From assembly GCA_003427395.1 (NCBI GenBank), contig BFEA01000667.1, positions 699,791-736,067 on the forward strand: a DNA stretch of 36,277 nt, read 5' to 3'. This document shows, one piece after another, positions 9,928 through 20,693 of the stretch; positions within the stretch are counted from its first letter, which is position 1, and every line of letters begins with the position of its first letter. This stretch comes from Chara braunii. Its lineage: Eukaryota; Streptophyta; Charophyceae; Charales; Characeae. The translations under genes were made by a program, and so were the position numbers. The notes beneath the pieces were generated by a model. It searched no databases. It saw only the letters and a list, made by a program, of their open reading frames with translations, and was not told the DNA's origin.

Positions 9928-11145
9928 CTAACCTTCTTCCCCTCCCCCAAACCATTCCAGATTTACCAAAGCAAGTCCTGACTGAGGAAATGGGTCTGAA
10001 AAAAAAATTGGTGATCTCAAAGAAGCTCCAGGTTGGATATCAAACCAGTTATGAAAGGTTATCTGATAGTCCCTCCAGAACGTCTCTTGATCCCCTTCCC
10101 CTCCTGACCAAGTTACCTCTCCCAGTTTCTCCCCTGATGCATCCCCCAACCATTCCAAATTGAATTTCATAATTCTTTGCTTAATGTCATTTTTCTGTTT
10201 GAATTGTGCAAGTCTTTCCTTCATCATCTCCCATTAGGTTCTAATTTCCGTTTGGACAAACTGTTGGATTACTTCTGTCGTTTCCTTTCCTTCCATCTTT
10301 GTTTTTTCAATTGTTATTACACATCTTTTATGCCACAAAGCCCATAGCACAACTTTTCTGCCCAAACGATAGAGGTTTTGTTGAAACACTGATAATTCAA
10401 TCAATGTCGGATTTCAATATCCTAGAAGGATTGCTCTCCAGTCCCATGGCCATTCCAAGCCTGTTATCCTTCGCCACACATAGTACCATCTGCGCCATAT
10501 CAAAACAGAGCCTGAACATTGCAGAAAAATGTGTTCTATTGTTTCTCTGAATTTTATACTAGGAAAGGCTTGTACGCAGGAGATACACCATGGTAACACC
10601 ACACCCCTTTATTCAAGTGTAGAGTGATCTATTATCTAGTCATTTGTGGGCAAATATCTGTGCATTATCTGCCACTGTAAGGGTGCAAACTTGGCCGGCC
10701 TCTCCTTTAAGCTCTGGAACCATCTCACTGGTTTAATCAATTCTTCGTATATATTTAGGTATCTACACCATCGTTCTCTTATGATTTATAACACCTCAAC
10801 TTTAGGACGCAGTAATCGATAAGATGCCTTAACTGCCAAGGATTGTAATCTCAGGGGGTTACTCCTGTTTACCCTCCAGGTTTACTGAGCTGGGTCTAGC
10901 AGGAGATCTGGAATGGGAAGATGCGGGAGGAACATTGTCCATCCTTTTGTTGAAGAACAATATAAGATTCTTATCCTGTACATTTCATAAAAGGGGGAAA
11001 GGATTACTTTATCTTGGTCCTTATTAGAGATCCTATCCTTGCAAATCTTAAGGACATTTACCAACGCCCCCTCCTTGTGGACATCCAGGATTTGACCCAC
11101 TGTCTTAGACTCATCTTTCAGGTTCAAGCAAACCCAATCAGCCAC
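9928..11145 (-). pseudogene. L1-like LINE, C-terminal and zf-RVT region
   Basis: The minus-strand frames follow an L1-type pol C-terminus. Near 10650 is LQWQIMHRYLPTND, the conserved 'LhhrLpt.d' block ahead of a zinc-binding motif. At 10600-10500 are WCISC and ETIEHIFLQC, that is Cys-x2-Cys then His-x4-Cys, the zf-RVT motif of plant L1 elements. Downstream frames (10227-9928) continue as a tryptophan-rich tail. Stops interrupt it, for example near 10630 and 10408. It continues the RT remnant at 11146-13317 in the same orientation. Its 3' end and poly(A) are not clearly defined. Confidence 0.7.
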
Positions 11146-13317
11146 CCTAAAAACATATCCTGTTTTAAGTGTCCTTATCCATGCTAGAGGGACTGCAGAG
11201 ATTAATTCTTCCAGATTGTCTTGTAACCTGTGCGCGTATTCAATTTCCTTTCCGAGTTTGTCCCTTGTTTTCCAGTTTCAGGTCTCCTGGTCCCATAAAT
11301 CTTTAATTCTTAATATCTCGTGTTTTACCCATGTCGCCCATGGAGATTCCGAACTGATAAGAACTCTACCATGTTGATCAGTGAGCCATCTATTCCCAAA
11401 CAGTGGTTATCTTAGTACTTCTTTATATCTTTCTGGGGTGAATTTATTTGGTAATGGTAAATCCCGCAAAGTTTTTAGCAGCCCTGCCCAGAAGCTGTCC
11501 AATACTAAATCTCTTCTGGCCGCACCTCTTGATCCTTCCCCTGTGTGATTCATTTGGGGTCAAAGGATAGTCCAGAACCTATCCTCCACCCATGTAAGTG
11601 GGTGTACCTCCTTGACTGTTTTAGGCGCCAGCCTACGGATTTGTTCTAACGTCAAGTATCGTCATGGTATCTCTAAAGATAGAACTAGTCGTTTTATTAC
11701 TTGAAGAGATAATGTCTGACCCTGAATTTTGGGATCAATAATACCCAGGCCTCCCTTGGTCCTTGGTTGGATTAGGGTCCTCTAGGCTACTCTTGGGATC
11801 ACATGTGGTGTTTCATGATCACCTCGACAAAGGAAGGCGATGAGTTGCCGTTGTAGTTCTTTAACAGGCTTCTTATTTAATGTCCAGAGAAAATATTTAT
11901 ACCAAATTGATGCCAGTACTACGTGATTAATTATTAGTGCTCTGCCAAAAATTGATGTATGTTTATTTTTTCATATTTTCATTTTTTTTAACGCGGGGGA
12001 GGATATCCATAGGTCATTCGTGACTGGTTTCCCTTGAGCTGTGAGAATCACTCCTAGTACCCTAATAGGGGCCTCCAAAGGAACCCACTTAATCTTGGGA
12101 TGTTCTGGTGGCCTCACCTCTTGAGAGTGAAATCACCACCCCTGTGTTTTATTTCCCCAATTAACAAGCATATATGATAAAGCAGAAAACTTACCCATCA
12201 ATGCTTTGATTTCTTCTAGATTTGACGTTGTCGCCTCCATCATTATGGTTAGGTCATCTGCAAACATAGAATAGATTGGGATAGCTTCGTCGGGAATATC
12301 GGTTATCTTCAGACGTTGGAGATTGTTGTTTTTCCTAAGATTTGTTCCCAATGCTTCCATAATGATCACAAAAAGGAAGGGTGCTAAGGGGTCTCCCTAC
12401 CTTACCGATCTTTGGAGAGGGATTTCAGGGGAAAGTAACCCATTAACTTGGACTCGAGTGGTGGCATTTGCGTGGAGGATTTACACCCATTTTCTTAGTG
12501 TAGGTCCAAACCCCATCTTGGTTAAACATGCCTCCAGAAAACGTCAATCCACGTGGTCATATGTTTTCTCAAAATCTATGAATAAAAAAGCTGCCTTTTG
12601 CTGATTTTGTCGAGACAACTTGATCATTTCATTTACAAGCAATACACTATCCTGTATATTTTTTCCATGGATAAACCCTGTTTGAGCCGGATGGGTTATA
12701 TCTATCATCACCGAAATCAGTCGATTGGCTATTGCTTTTGCTAGCATTTTATAGACAACTGTTAATAACGTAGTTGACCTTTAATTCCTTATATTAGGTT
12801 TTTCCCCTTTCTTGTAGAACAAGCTTAGGATTCCTTGGCCTACAATTTCCCCCATACAACCTGTATTTTGAACCTGCCTATAGTATTGCATGAGGTCTTC
12901 TGCCAAGACCACATAGCCTCCCAAAATTCTTTCGGAAGACCATCTACCGCTGGGGTTTTATCCTCTTCCATTTGCAAGAGAGCCGACCACATCTCCTCCT
13001 TACTTATTGGTGCTTCCAGCCTTTCTTTCTGCTCTGTAGATAAGTGTTGTGTTAATGGTTCAAGAAACTCCTGAGTTTCTTGTTCCACCCTTTCATGATC
13101 CACTGTAGATGTGTACAGTTTCTTAAAGAAATCATATGCAACTTTCAAACTACTGGCTGATGAAACCGGCTCAAGATGGGGAGACTGATTAAGATCTATC
13201 AGAGCTTCTATGTTTGTCCTTCTTACCCTTGCTTTAGCAAGCTCAAAAAAAAAGGAATTCATTTGTCCTGCTGTCTGGTGTCTTGATAGTTTACTTCTTA
13301 CGAGATAGCCTTGCCAC
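11146..13317 (-). pseudogene. L1-like LINE reverse transcriptase, broken
   Basis: The order on the minus strand is correct. At 13040-12930 is LEAPISKEEMWSALLQMEED, then KTPAVDGLPKEF (canonical KSPGPDG with changes), the LINE fingers block. At 12700-12550 are QTGFIHGKNIQD and FLFIDFEKTYDHVD, motif A with the catalytic Asp. At 12285-12255 is SMFADDLTI, motif C 'FADD'. Further down come 'HVVLASIWYKYFLWTLNK', 'ELQRQLIAFLC' and 'TKGGLGI', the usual thumb and connection blocks. Several stops and frame changes make it non-functional. This machinery copies its own RNA and can copy SINE and snRNA templates by target-primed reverse transcription. Confidence 0.8.
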
Positions 13318-13826
13318 CTATTTTGGGCAAAGGAAAGAAGTTGATTCCTCATAATCTGAATGTCTTCCGATTGGGGCAGTGCTTCCGACGATTCCTGCTT
13401 TTCGTACTGAAATTTTTTTTTCCTGGATTTCCATTTCCTGTGCATATTTTTGCTTGGCTATTAATTTTGAGAATTCATTACATTTTTTTGCCAAAAAGAT
13501 TAATCCATTATTAAACCACTCTATATAAGATTCATGCCTATTTTTCATGGTTTGCCAATATTTCCATACGTCCTCTATATAGGTTCTGAAATCTGCCCTT
13601 TTCAAAAGGGACGTGTTGAGTTTATAGAAGTTTCTGCCTTGGTCCGTTTTTTTCCGAAAAGTCAGCAAGATCGCACACATTTTGTGGTCCGCTCCCGACC
13701 ATGGGCTTTGAGGGAAAATATTAGCTCATACCAACGCGTGGTCAAGATCTTCTGACATGAGTATAAAGTCTATTATGGAATTTGACGCCATCGTATTCGA
13801 CTCTTTCTTCGTTGCACAATGTTTGT
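13318..13826 (-). pseudogene. L1-like LINE, endonuclease C-terminal piece and linker
   Basis: From about 13826 the minus strand reads SNSIIDFILMSEDLDHALV, a stop, then SPWSGADHKMCAILLTF. This is the end of an APE-type endonuclease: 'iDyilvs' followed by the catalytic 'SDH' block, here GADH, so the Ser is lost. It leads into GRNFYKLNTSLLK, the conserved linker between EN and RT, and then the W-rich region (VWKYWQTMKNR). The N-terminal two-thirds of the endonuclease, with its Asn and Glu active-site blocks, is missing. The sequence just upstream belongs to the coiled-coil ORF, so there is a deletion or fusion junction near 13.82 kb. Confidence 0.65.
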
Positions 13827-14990
13827 AGTTACACCGTCCTTAACTTGCCCAAGTCCTTGCTGACACCTTTAAGGAACACATCTTGCTCTTCTCCAACCTT
13901 TCTCACAAACGTCACCCTGATCTGGTCTCCTGCTTCCGTATCGATAGCTCCGATTTTTGCTACCAGACTTTTACTTCTCCGTTTTTTAGCGAATAGCTTC
14001 TTCTTCGAACTTGAAGGTGATCAAAGCCTTATCCGATGGATCCTTTCCTTGAGTGCCGACACTTCCTTCTCTGCCATTTCCTTATCGTTTCACATATTCC
14101 GGTAGGCTTCTGCCAACTTATCCCATTCAGCTGGTGTCTTCCCATCCTCTGACGCCTTTGCTTTTCCATTCGCTGGTTCCACTTGGGGGCTTTTCTCAAT
14201 TACAGCCTCAGTGTCTTGCTTGCATCCTCATTTCAGATTCTCCACCTCATCTCGTAGCACCAGCATATCGTGGATGAGCGCTTGATTATCCTTCAGGAGG
14301 TCTTCCAACTCCCCCTCCGCTCTACTGAGAGCTATTCTCTTTAACTCTCCATTCTCCTTTCTTAGCTTTGCGATTTCCTCTTGATTTCGTTTCTCCCACT
14401 CCTCCTGTCTCAGTTTCTCCATTCTCTCGTGCACCGCCGCATCCTCCGTTCACCATCTGCTCTCTTGCTCACGCCTGCAAAGTTCGCCACTTACACCTGC
14501 CAATGCAGCTTCACTTGCGTCGCCTTCTTGTTCAATATTTCTTCACATACCTCTTTCATGTTGCTTTTCACCAAACTCCCCAACTTACTTTCAAACTCCT
14601 CTATTTCTTTACGACCCCTGGCTTTCTCTTCCTCCGCCACTTGCGCTTTCTTCCTTTCCTCCTCCTCTCTAGCAGCTCTCTCCCTCTCCTGCTTGGCCTT
14701 CTCTTTCATTGCCATTTCCTCCGCATACCAACTCCACATCGCGTCAACTTTCTCGCCCTTCTCTCGTTCCCGATTTTCAACCCACCAGTTATTCTTAAGT
14801 TCCTGCTGTCCTCCATAGCGCTTGTATCCTTCCCTGTAGCTCTGTTGACCTCCGTACTGGTTATTCCCACTCTGATTGTTGTTGACCCTTGGTGCCTGGT
14901 ACGGTACTATCGCATTCGCGTTCACATTCGGGACCGGTAGCAGCCCATCATTCTCCTCCGTTGTTGCGTATCAACACGGCAGCATTCGGG
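13782..14990 (-). pseudogene. Coiled-coil gag/ORF1-like protein with SAP-like end
   Basis: Frames on the minus strand begin near 14985 with GHISRMLPC, which looks like the second half of a CCHC knuckle and is cut off by the poly(T) repeat at 15000. Next comes an Asn/Gln/Gly-rich stretch (IVPYQAPRVNNNQSGNNQ), then a long Glu/Lys/Arg coiled coil (14780-14530, and again 14434-14228). It ends with DVFLKGVSKDLGKLRTV, a stop, then LQTLCNEE, resembling a SAP-type helix pair near 13.85 kb. Stops and frameshifts occur throughout. It could be ORF1 of the adjoining LINE or a gag captured beside it; I cannot decide. Plus-strand ORFs over this region are antisense shadows. Confidence 0.5.
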
Positions 14991-14999
14991 ATATGTCTC

Positions 15000-15155
15000 T
15001 TTTTTTTTTTTTTTTTTTTTTGAAGGCCCTTGTGCAAGGCCTCTATCCTGGTGGTGGTAAGAGCACCACCGGGATTGAGGCTTTGCCTGGCGAGCCGCTC
15101 CATCTATTGGTGGGCAGCAACACCTGCTGGAAACCGGGTCCAGCGTCCCTTTAAA
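15000..15155 (-). repeat. SINE-like dispersed repeat, family 1, copy 3
   Basis: T22 (15000-15021) is followed by GAAGGCCCTTGTGCAAGGCC, a hairpin-prone GGTGGTGGTAAGAGCACCACC region, then CTCCATCTATTGGTGGGC, AGCAACACCTGCTGGAAACC and GGGTCCAGCGTCCC. This is the fullest copy of family 1. It interrupts the gag-like ORF at its zinc knuckle. A further partial match, GAAAACCGGGTCCAGCATCC, lies at 15199-15218, suggesting nested or duplicated copies. Confidence 0.65.
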
Positions 15156-15661
15156 TACATCATTACGAAACAGTACATTTTAAAAGTGACGCCATTGTGC
15201 TGAAAACCGGGTCCAGCATCCCATATCCAATCAACTCTTCCTTACCTAACCTGCAGCAGGGTCGGGTATTGGGGAGGAAAACACCGGGGGGCACCAGTGG
15301 AGTCTCCCTCCATCCCCTAGCCTCTGCCATCCTTCTACTATCCTCATGGCGCCTATTGTGTCTTTGCACTCTGCAATAGCGTGTGTTTGAAAAAGGCTGA
15401 AACAACAGAAGAACTGGCAATTCCTCGCAAACAACATGGCGCCAATTCCCACTGGACAATGTCTGGATTGTTAATTTCTGACCGTAGATTGCAGAGATCG
15501 ACTGACTGACTGACTGACTGATATGAACAATTCCAACGAGTGGGAACCGGCGAGTGAAACTCGCCCCCCGAAAGGGCACCAAACAGCAGTCTCCCTCTGT
15601 TCCACGTGGCGAAGCCTTGAAGCTTTTGGTTAGCATGTGTGTGTATGGGTGTATTCACCAA
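15156..15661. other. No gene; short tetranucleotide repeat
   Basis: Contains a partial family 1 match near 15199 and a perfect (GACT)n run at 15500-15521. No reading frame here has recognisable motifs. Confidence 0.55.
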
Positions 15662-15735
15662 TTCCCTAGCTCAGTTGGTAGACCCATGAACTGGTGAAAT
15701 ACAGACCCATCGGGATGCAATCGAAGTATTTCTGA
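15662..15735 (+). mobile_element. tRNA-derived SINE head (copy 2)
   Basis: CCTAGCTCAGTTGGTAGACC is a strong Pol III A box, and it is followed by CATGAACTGGTGAAATACAG. This aligns with copy 1 (minus, 572-500) through the ACCCATGA.CTG.TGAAA.TACAGAC segment. The B-box position reads GGGATGCAATCGAAG, which has decayed from GGTTCGANTCC. A T22 tract at 15799-15821 lies downstream on the plus strand; it is in the wrong sense for a tail of this copy, so it probably marks another insertion. Confidence 0.65.
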
Positions 15736-15798
15736 AGTAACTCAGGCTAGCCAGCTCAAATAATGATACCTCAAGGTCATGGCTCTTTTTGCAAAGAG

Positions 15799-16460
15799 TT
15801 TTTTTTTTTTTTTTTTTTTTTCCCCTTGGGTGTGCGTCCACGTGAAGTAAGAAATCTTCCCCGCAGCTATTCACAAAATGATCGTGCTTGTGTTGGCGGG
15901 GCCCAGACTATCGGGCCCACCCTGCTCCCTGACAACCGCTGCTCTAGCAGGGGGCAACATGCAATGCTTTCATTGTGAGGTAGCTATGCTTGCAGGGGTC
16001 CCCTGTATATCCTTAGGAACTAGCAGTAGGTCGGTGGTGAATTTGAATTTGAGGGATTTGAGGGATTTGAGGGAACTTGAGAGAATACGAGGATGTAGTA
16101 AGGGATACTGTTGCCTCACAGCCAGCAAACAACAGAAACAGTCAATCTCCTCAAAACAGGGTGATCTATATTGTTTCTGACGATCCTATCCCATCGAGAT
16201 CTGAGGATGTGGTAAGGGATCGTGGACCCTGTTTCCATCAGGTGCCGCTCCCCACAAATAGAACCAGGCATACTGTGTAGGCAGGCATCACTAGCCCCTC
16301 CATGGAAACGGCACGGTTGGGTGGCCTCACAGCTGGGCAACAACAGAAACAGTCAATCACCTCCAAAACAGGGTATGAGCTCTGAGGATGTAGTAAGAGA
16401 TGCTGGACTCTGTTTCCAGCAAGTGCTGTTCCCCACCAATCGAACCAGAGCCGTCACGGT
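15799..16460. repeat. Cluster of short repeats with inverted family 1 pieces
   Basis: A T tract (15799-15821) opens the region. TTGAGGGA repeats about four times near 16045-16078. GAGGATGTAGTAAGGGAT recurs near 16087, 16202 (with one change) and 16383 (with one change). A longer unit, CCTCACAGC..GCAACAACAGAAACAGTCAATC.CCTC.AAAACAGGG, occurs at about 16114-16162 and again at 16324-16374. GGACYCTGTTTCCA.CA.GTGC..TCCCCACCAAT at 16216-16266 and 16397-16452 is the inverse of the family 1 core. The order suggests a tandem duplication of about 200 bp carrying one family 1 piece per unit. Confidence 0.6.
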
Positions 16461-16980
16461 CGGCAGGACCCTACCGACCCTCGCTTGGAGAACACTCGTA
16501 TCCACTCCAAGGGTTGGTCCTCAACAGAAAAAAGAAAAAGAAAAAAAAGAGCAGCGAGTAGCGCTTCCCGAGAGAAGAACATTTGTGCCGCACATCTGCA
16601 CATAAGTTTCTTAGCTACTCCATGCCCATGCTCACCAAACCCCTCATCCCTACCATGCCAGTTAGAGACCTTTCCCCCATCACATGCGGCCACTGATCAA
16701 AACACCAGGACCAGAAGAGGGAGAACAACACAAGCAAAAGACCAGCGAGGGGAGAAAGACACAGGAGCCTTGGGTAATGGCTGTGCATGCGCACCTTCAC
16801 GTGCCTTCACTTCCGAATCGACACTTGGCAGCCCATTATCAGTCTTACCGGTGGTAAGCCTGCCACTCTCCCCCTCCGACTGACTGTGCGAAAGTCCCCT
16901 GAGATCAAGAAGAAAGAAGAAAAGAAGCTTCGCATTGGGGATGATTCAACAGCTGGATAGTGAAGAGAGCTAGTGAAGAG
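16461..16980. other. No recognisable gene
   Basis: Open frames on both strands here are short, low complexity and mutually overlapping. No domain motif or repeat match is seen. Confidence 0.45.
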
Positions 16981-16986
16981 AGCATG

Positions 16987-17619
16987 CTGATCTGGGAGAA
17001 TATCTGCCTAGTGAGGAAGAATGGGATGACATTGTGAGGCTATTTGCCCACGAGTCTCGTAAGACTTAGAGGATGATACCGCAAGGAACCCGAACGTTCT
17101 GGTTGACCACGGCGGCTGAAACTGGGCCAAAGGCTCATGTTGGCGAAGACAGATATCCCACCATCTGTTACTTGGGAGAACCCATTCTCAATATCGCAGA
17201 GTCTGACATCATGGCTGATATTTTGGAACCCCCTTGTAGCAACACTGTCTCTCCCTGAGAGATAACAGCGAATATCTCAGTATACCGACATCTTTTCCTC
17301 CGTCCCTCGTCCTCTGCTGGCGGACGTCAAACTGGCCGGGATAATCAGGTGCGGTGTTGAAAATCCATTGACGGAAGTACCCGATCTTATGTATGAGATG
17401 ACTGAGCTTACTGGTATGAGTGTCGTTCCGAATCCGAACAACGCAAAGGGGAAGAAAATAAAGATCATTAGCTCGGTTGAATCCCAAAAATTTAATGCTT
17501 GCTACTGTCTCTTATGTCTGAACGAGGAGTTCCATAGTTTCGGGCCCTCTATGGGACCGAAGGTTGATGAGTTCAATCCCATTCATGTGAGCATATTTGA
17601 GAACAGTATCGTACTTTAA
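16987..17619 (+). pseudogene. Coding-like remnant of unknown identity
   Basis: One plus frame reads ADLGEYLPSEEEWDDIVRLF, a stop, then continues from 17073 (FWLTTAAETGPKAHVGEDRY, later EPILNIAESDIMADILEPP) to 17258. After a shift, 17368-17619 reads EVPDLMYEMTELTGMSVVPN and on to a second stop. Composition is protein-like: acidic N-terminal part, balanced hydrophobics, little homopolymer. I do not recognise the family. It may be a fragment of a transposon ORF or a retrocopied gene; it could also be chance. Confidence 0.35.
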
Positions 17620-18043
17620 ATCCCTTGCATGTTCCTCTCCCTATATTCCAACTGGTGGAAAAGCTCATGTATGAGTATGCAACTGTTTGAATTTGACACA
17701 TAACGACATTAGAATAACATCATTGAGCATGAGATTCACACAGACAACCATCCCCCGACCAGCTGCATCCTTACCGATTCTCACCCTCACAGCGGCTTGC
17801 CGCATTTCAGCGAATTATGGAGTTTGAAGCTAATAGGTGGATCAAACCTGTTGTTGGACCTTGCTCTTTTTTTTTGTTTGTTTCTTTTTTTCGAAATAAC
17901 TGTGCAGGAGACCGCTGCACAGTTCCGAATTCACAGGAATAACAGGGCACTGCAGGTCTGGGCCAAGGGAGGGCAGTTAGAAACTGCAACAACAGAACTG
18001 TTACAGCTTTGTGCACTTCTAGCCGTTGGAAGTTAGCTCGTGT
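17620..18043. other. No recognisable gene
   Basis: No sustained frame and no match to the other repeats of the window. Confidence 0.45.
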
Positions 18044-18191
18044 GTTTTTCTTTTTTCCTGCACCTGCCACTTTTTTTTCTTTTTTTTTTGCGCCCGCGAC
18101 TTCTTTTTTTTCCTAAGCCTGTGGGATTTTTTTTTATTTTTTTTTTGGCGCCTGCGGCATTTTTATTATTATTATTTTTTTGCGCCTGCAG
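18044..18191. repeat. T-tract / GCGCCTGC tandem repeat
   Basis: Runs of 7-12 T alternate with GC-rich spacers: CCTGCACCTGCCAC (about 18057), GCGCCCGCGAC (18090), CTAAGCCTGTGGG (18113), GGCGCCTGCGGC (18147) and GCGCCTGCAG (18182). The spacing is about 25-35 bp. The array stops exactly at the outer edge of the 3' LTR. The long hydrophobic ORF through it is an artefact of the T runs. Confidence 0.6.
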
Positions 18192-19142
18192 TGCAATGAA
18201 CCCAGATTGTGAAGACACTAGTCAACAATGCAAGCCCGATAAATATCAACCTGCTGATGATTGTCAATAATCATAATTGTGTCCAGATACAATGAGATGG
18301 TAAAACATACACAGGCGAAGGAGAGAGGAGGGAGAATAGACTTAGAGAGAGAATAGAAGACAATGCCCACTTCTGCTTCGGGCTCCCTTTGAACACTAAT
18401 CTGAACGCGAATCTGAAGTTCTAACACAATGTGCCACGTGGCACGTCAATCAGTCCTCGTCAGCGGCTGGAGCAATGTCGACGTCATGATAACCAGGTAC
18501 GTATCCACTATCGCCCCACAGTCATGATCTCCTCCCGAATGTCGTCGAAATAGAGCAGCAATGCCAGTTGCGTAGCCTTGTCACGTCAACAATAATAATA
18601 TATGTGGCAGTGCCCACGTCGGCGGCGGCGCGTGGCAGCTGCCACGTCAGCATGCCCTGAAGACAATTGCAAGCCGGCCACCATGCTGAGCCAGCAGAGC
18701 GTCGCCGTCGTTCGCCCAATTGCCAACGTAGAGCCAGCGTCCAGCCAGTGTCGCAGCGTCGATGTCAACGCGTGAAGTCAGCATTGACGCAAGACAGAAT
18801 GTCTCCAAGCCAAGAGGTCAACGCTTATGTAGCGTTGACGCGGGGTCTAGACCCCAGGTGCTGCTTCCCTCAGCCGTCGAGATCTCAATGCAAATGACGA
18901 CCAAGATTGACCCGAAACCGAATTCCCTGTGGCCTTGAGGTTGTCTGGGTACATGCGCACAACAAGTGAGTGTATCCGACCAAGGGCCTGGGCGTGGTAC
19001 CTTTGACGTGATAGTTGACTTGGACCCTTGACTTTCCAGGGGGCAGTGCGTGGTCACACTGCTTGGCGCAGACCGTGTTTGGCCTGTGTCGTCTAAGCGC
19101 AGTTTCGGGCCCCCAGACTGCTGCAGAACACGGGTTACTTCA
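18192..19142 (-). repeat. 3' LTR of the gypsy element
   Basis: Minus-strand ends are TGAAGTAACC...TTCATTGCA, so TG..CA termini. It aligns throughout with 25885-26863 (for example GTTGACGCGGGGTC versus GTTGACGCAGGGTC, and the shared TGACAATCATCAGCAGGTTG). It lacks two short blocks present in the other LTR, near 18395 and 18750. The sequence just inside, GGTCGGCAGGAA on the minus strand, is the likely polypurine tract, though it is not purely purine. One of its bZIP-like sites (18614-18624, CCCACGTCGGC) is altered relative to the 5' LTR. Confidence 0.9.
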
Positions 19143-19181
19143 TTCCTGCCGACCCATTTTCGAGTTCCATCGCAGAAATAA

Positions 19182-20379
19182 TTAAGACATTAATCTACGT
19201 TCATAAGCAGACACAATATCAGGAGCAGTTTCAAGTAATTCTCTTTGGCTAAACCATCTGTCCTCAGACGGAAACTTAGACTTGAAACGTACCTTGAACT
19301 GCTTATGTGGTCGTTCGCGTCCTCCTGTAGAAAAGAATCCATGTTCTATGATCCGATCTACTGCATACCTGCCTTCCATTGATGGCGGAATCATAGATGG
19401 TATGTTTGGGAACTCTTTGCCTTCTACATAGGGTAATATTTTGAACGTGTGAAAGACAGGATACGTTTTGAGGTGAGGGGGAATATCAATACGATAAGAC
19501 GGTCCCTCCGAATCCCCAATCACTTTGAGAACTTCCCAGGGTCCAAAATAGACAGGCAGTAGTTTTTGAGACATATCTTCTTCCAGTAAAAACTCTTTGG
19601 ACTTAACCCAGACAAGATCACCTTCTTGAATGTAGATGGTCGGCGATGCTTGTTAACTTCTTCAATCATTTGGGCCCGAGGTTTCTTTATATTCTCCTTT
19701 ACTTTCTTGATGTCTTCTTGAAACAATACTGCAGATTCCCGAGTCCCTGGAGGTAACCTAAGAAATTGGTCTCATGTCAACACATCAATGGGATGCTTAG
19801 GTTTCCATCCCTTATGCAGTGCATTAGGCGTACGCCCTGCAGCAGTATGAACACTATTGTTATATGCACTTGCGATCTTGGGTAAGTTATCATCCCAATC
19901 AATCTGATCGGGTCTCACATACATGCGCAAAAGTTGTTGGCACAGACGGTTCATTTGTTCAGTCTGACCATTCGTTTCAGGATGTCGTCCTGACAACATG
20001 ATCAGTTGTGTGCCATATACTTCCATAAGCTTTTGCCATGGCATACTCGTAAACCTGACATCGCGATCAGAAACAATGGACTCAGAAAATTCATACTTTG
20101 TCAACCATCGCATCTGAAACTTTTGAATGACAAGTCCAGTTTCGCTTCTGCAGGTAAGGAAATAAACATGACGTGTTGAGAAAAATGATCCACAATAACC
20201 ATTACTTGATTATTGTCGTTGCGGCTTTTGATAAGACCCATAAAATCAATTGAAATGGACTCACCTGGTTCACTTGGAATCGGTAATGGTTTCAGAAGAC
20301 CAAGTGGATTCTCATGCGAAGGTTTGTTTCTCTGGCACACCAGACATGTACAGACATAAGTTAGTAGGTCCTCTTTCAA
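19182..20379 (-). pseudogene. Gypsy integrase with chromodomain-like C-terminus
   Basis: At 20355-20320 the zinc-binding end reads CTCLVCQRNKP. The catalytic core follows: SIDFMGLIKS (first Asp), SESIVSDRDVRFTS (second Asp, 20080-20040), and HPETNGQTEQMNR with the catalytic Glu (19985-19950). Near 19540 is GPWEVLKVIG, the GPY/F-like block, and then LKTYPVFHTFKILPY. The tail at 19395-19220 reads RYAVDRIIEHGFF, QFKVRFKSKFPSEDRWFSQR and ELLETAP, matching a chromodomain ('yeVe.Il..R...g....yLVkWkgy...e.tWe...nL'). Frames change between about 20113, 19726 and 19574. Chromodomains steer such integrases to heterochromatin marks. Confidence 0.8.
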
Positions 20380-20693
20380 TCTCTTTCACTCAAAGCGTTC
20401 CCTAATCTCAACGTAAGTTTTCTTGAAACTAAAATGTCTCTCAGTATCGTGACATTCCCTAATCAGCAGACTTTTGATTTCTTCTTTGTGGGGAATACAC
20501 AATCTCCGTTCAGTTGGTCTAGCAAGAAAAACAAACCATCGGTTACTCTATAGTTGGGAAGTAAAGTTGGGTATTTCACAAGGACATCCATGATAGGCTT
20601 CCAGATAAGGCCAGTAGCATATCCTTGACAAATTTTATCTTTCAAATCATTCCCAACATCTAAGTAAAAGACAACAGTACCAAAAAAATCACA
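20380..20693 (-). pseudogene. Gypsy pol spacer between RNase H and integrase
   Basis: A minus frame at 20645-20463 (VTDGLFFLLDQLNGDCVFPT) matches the 'dglLyr....lcVP' segment that precedes the integrase zinc finger in Ty3/gypsy pol. It is interrupted by stops on both sides. Confidence 0.5.

Noticed and set aside
14368-14940. Long plus-strand ORFs rich in Leu, Phe and Ser
   Set aside because: They are the antisense of the Glu/Lys/Arg coiled-coil ORF on the minus strand; composition fits a shadow, not a membrane protein.
18040-18270. Hydrophobic plus-strand ORF resembling membrane segments
   Set aside because: The Phe/Leu runs come from T tracts; it also runs across the LTR boundary.
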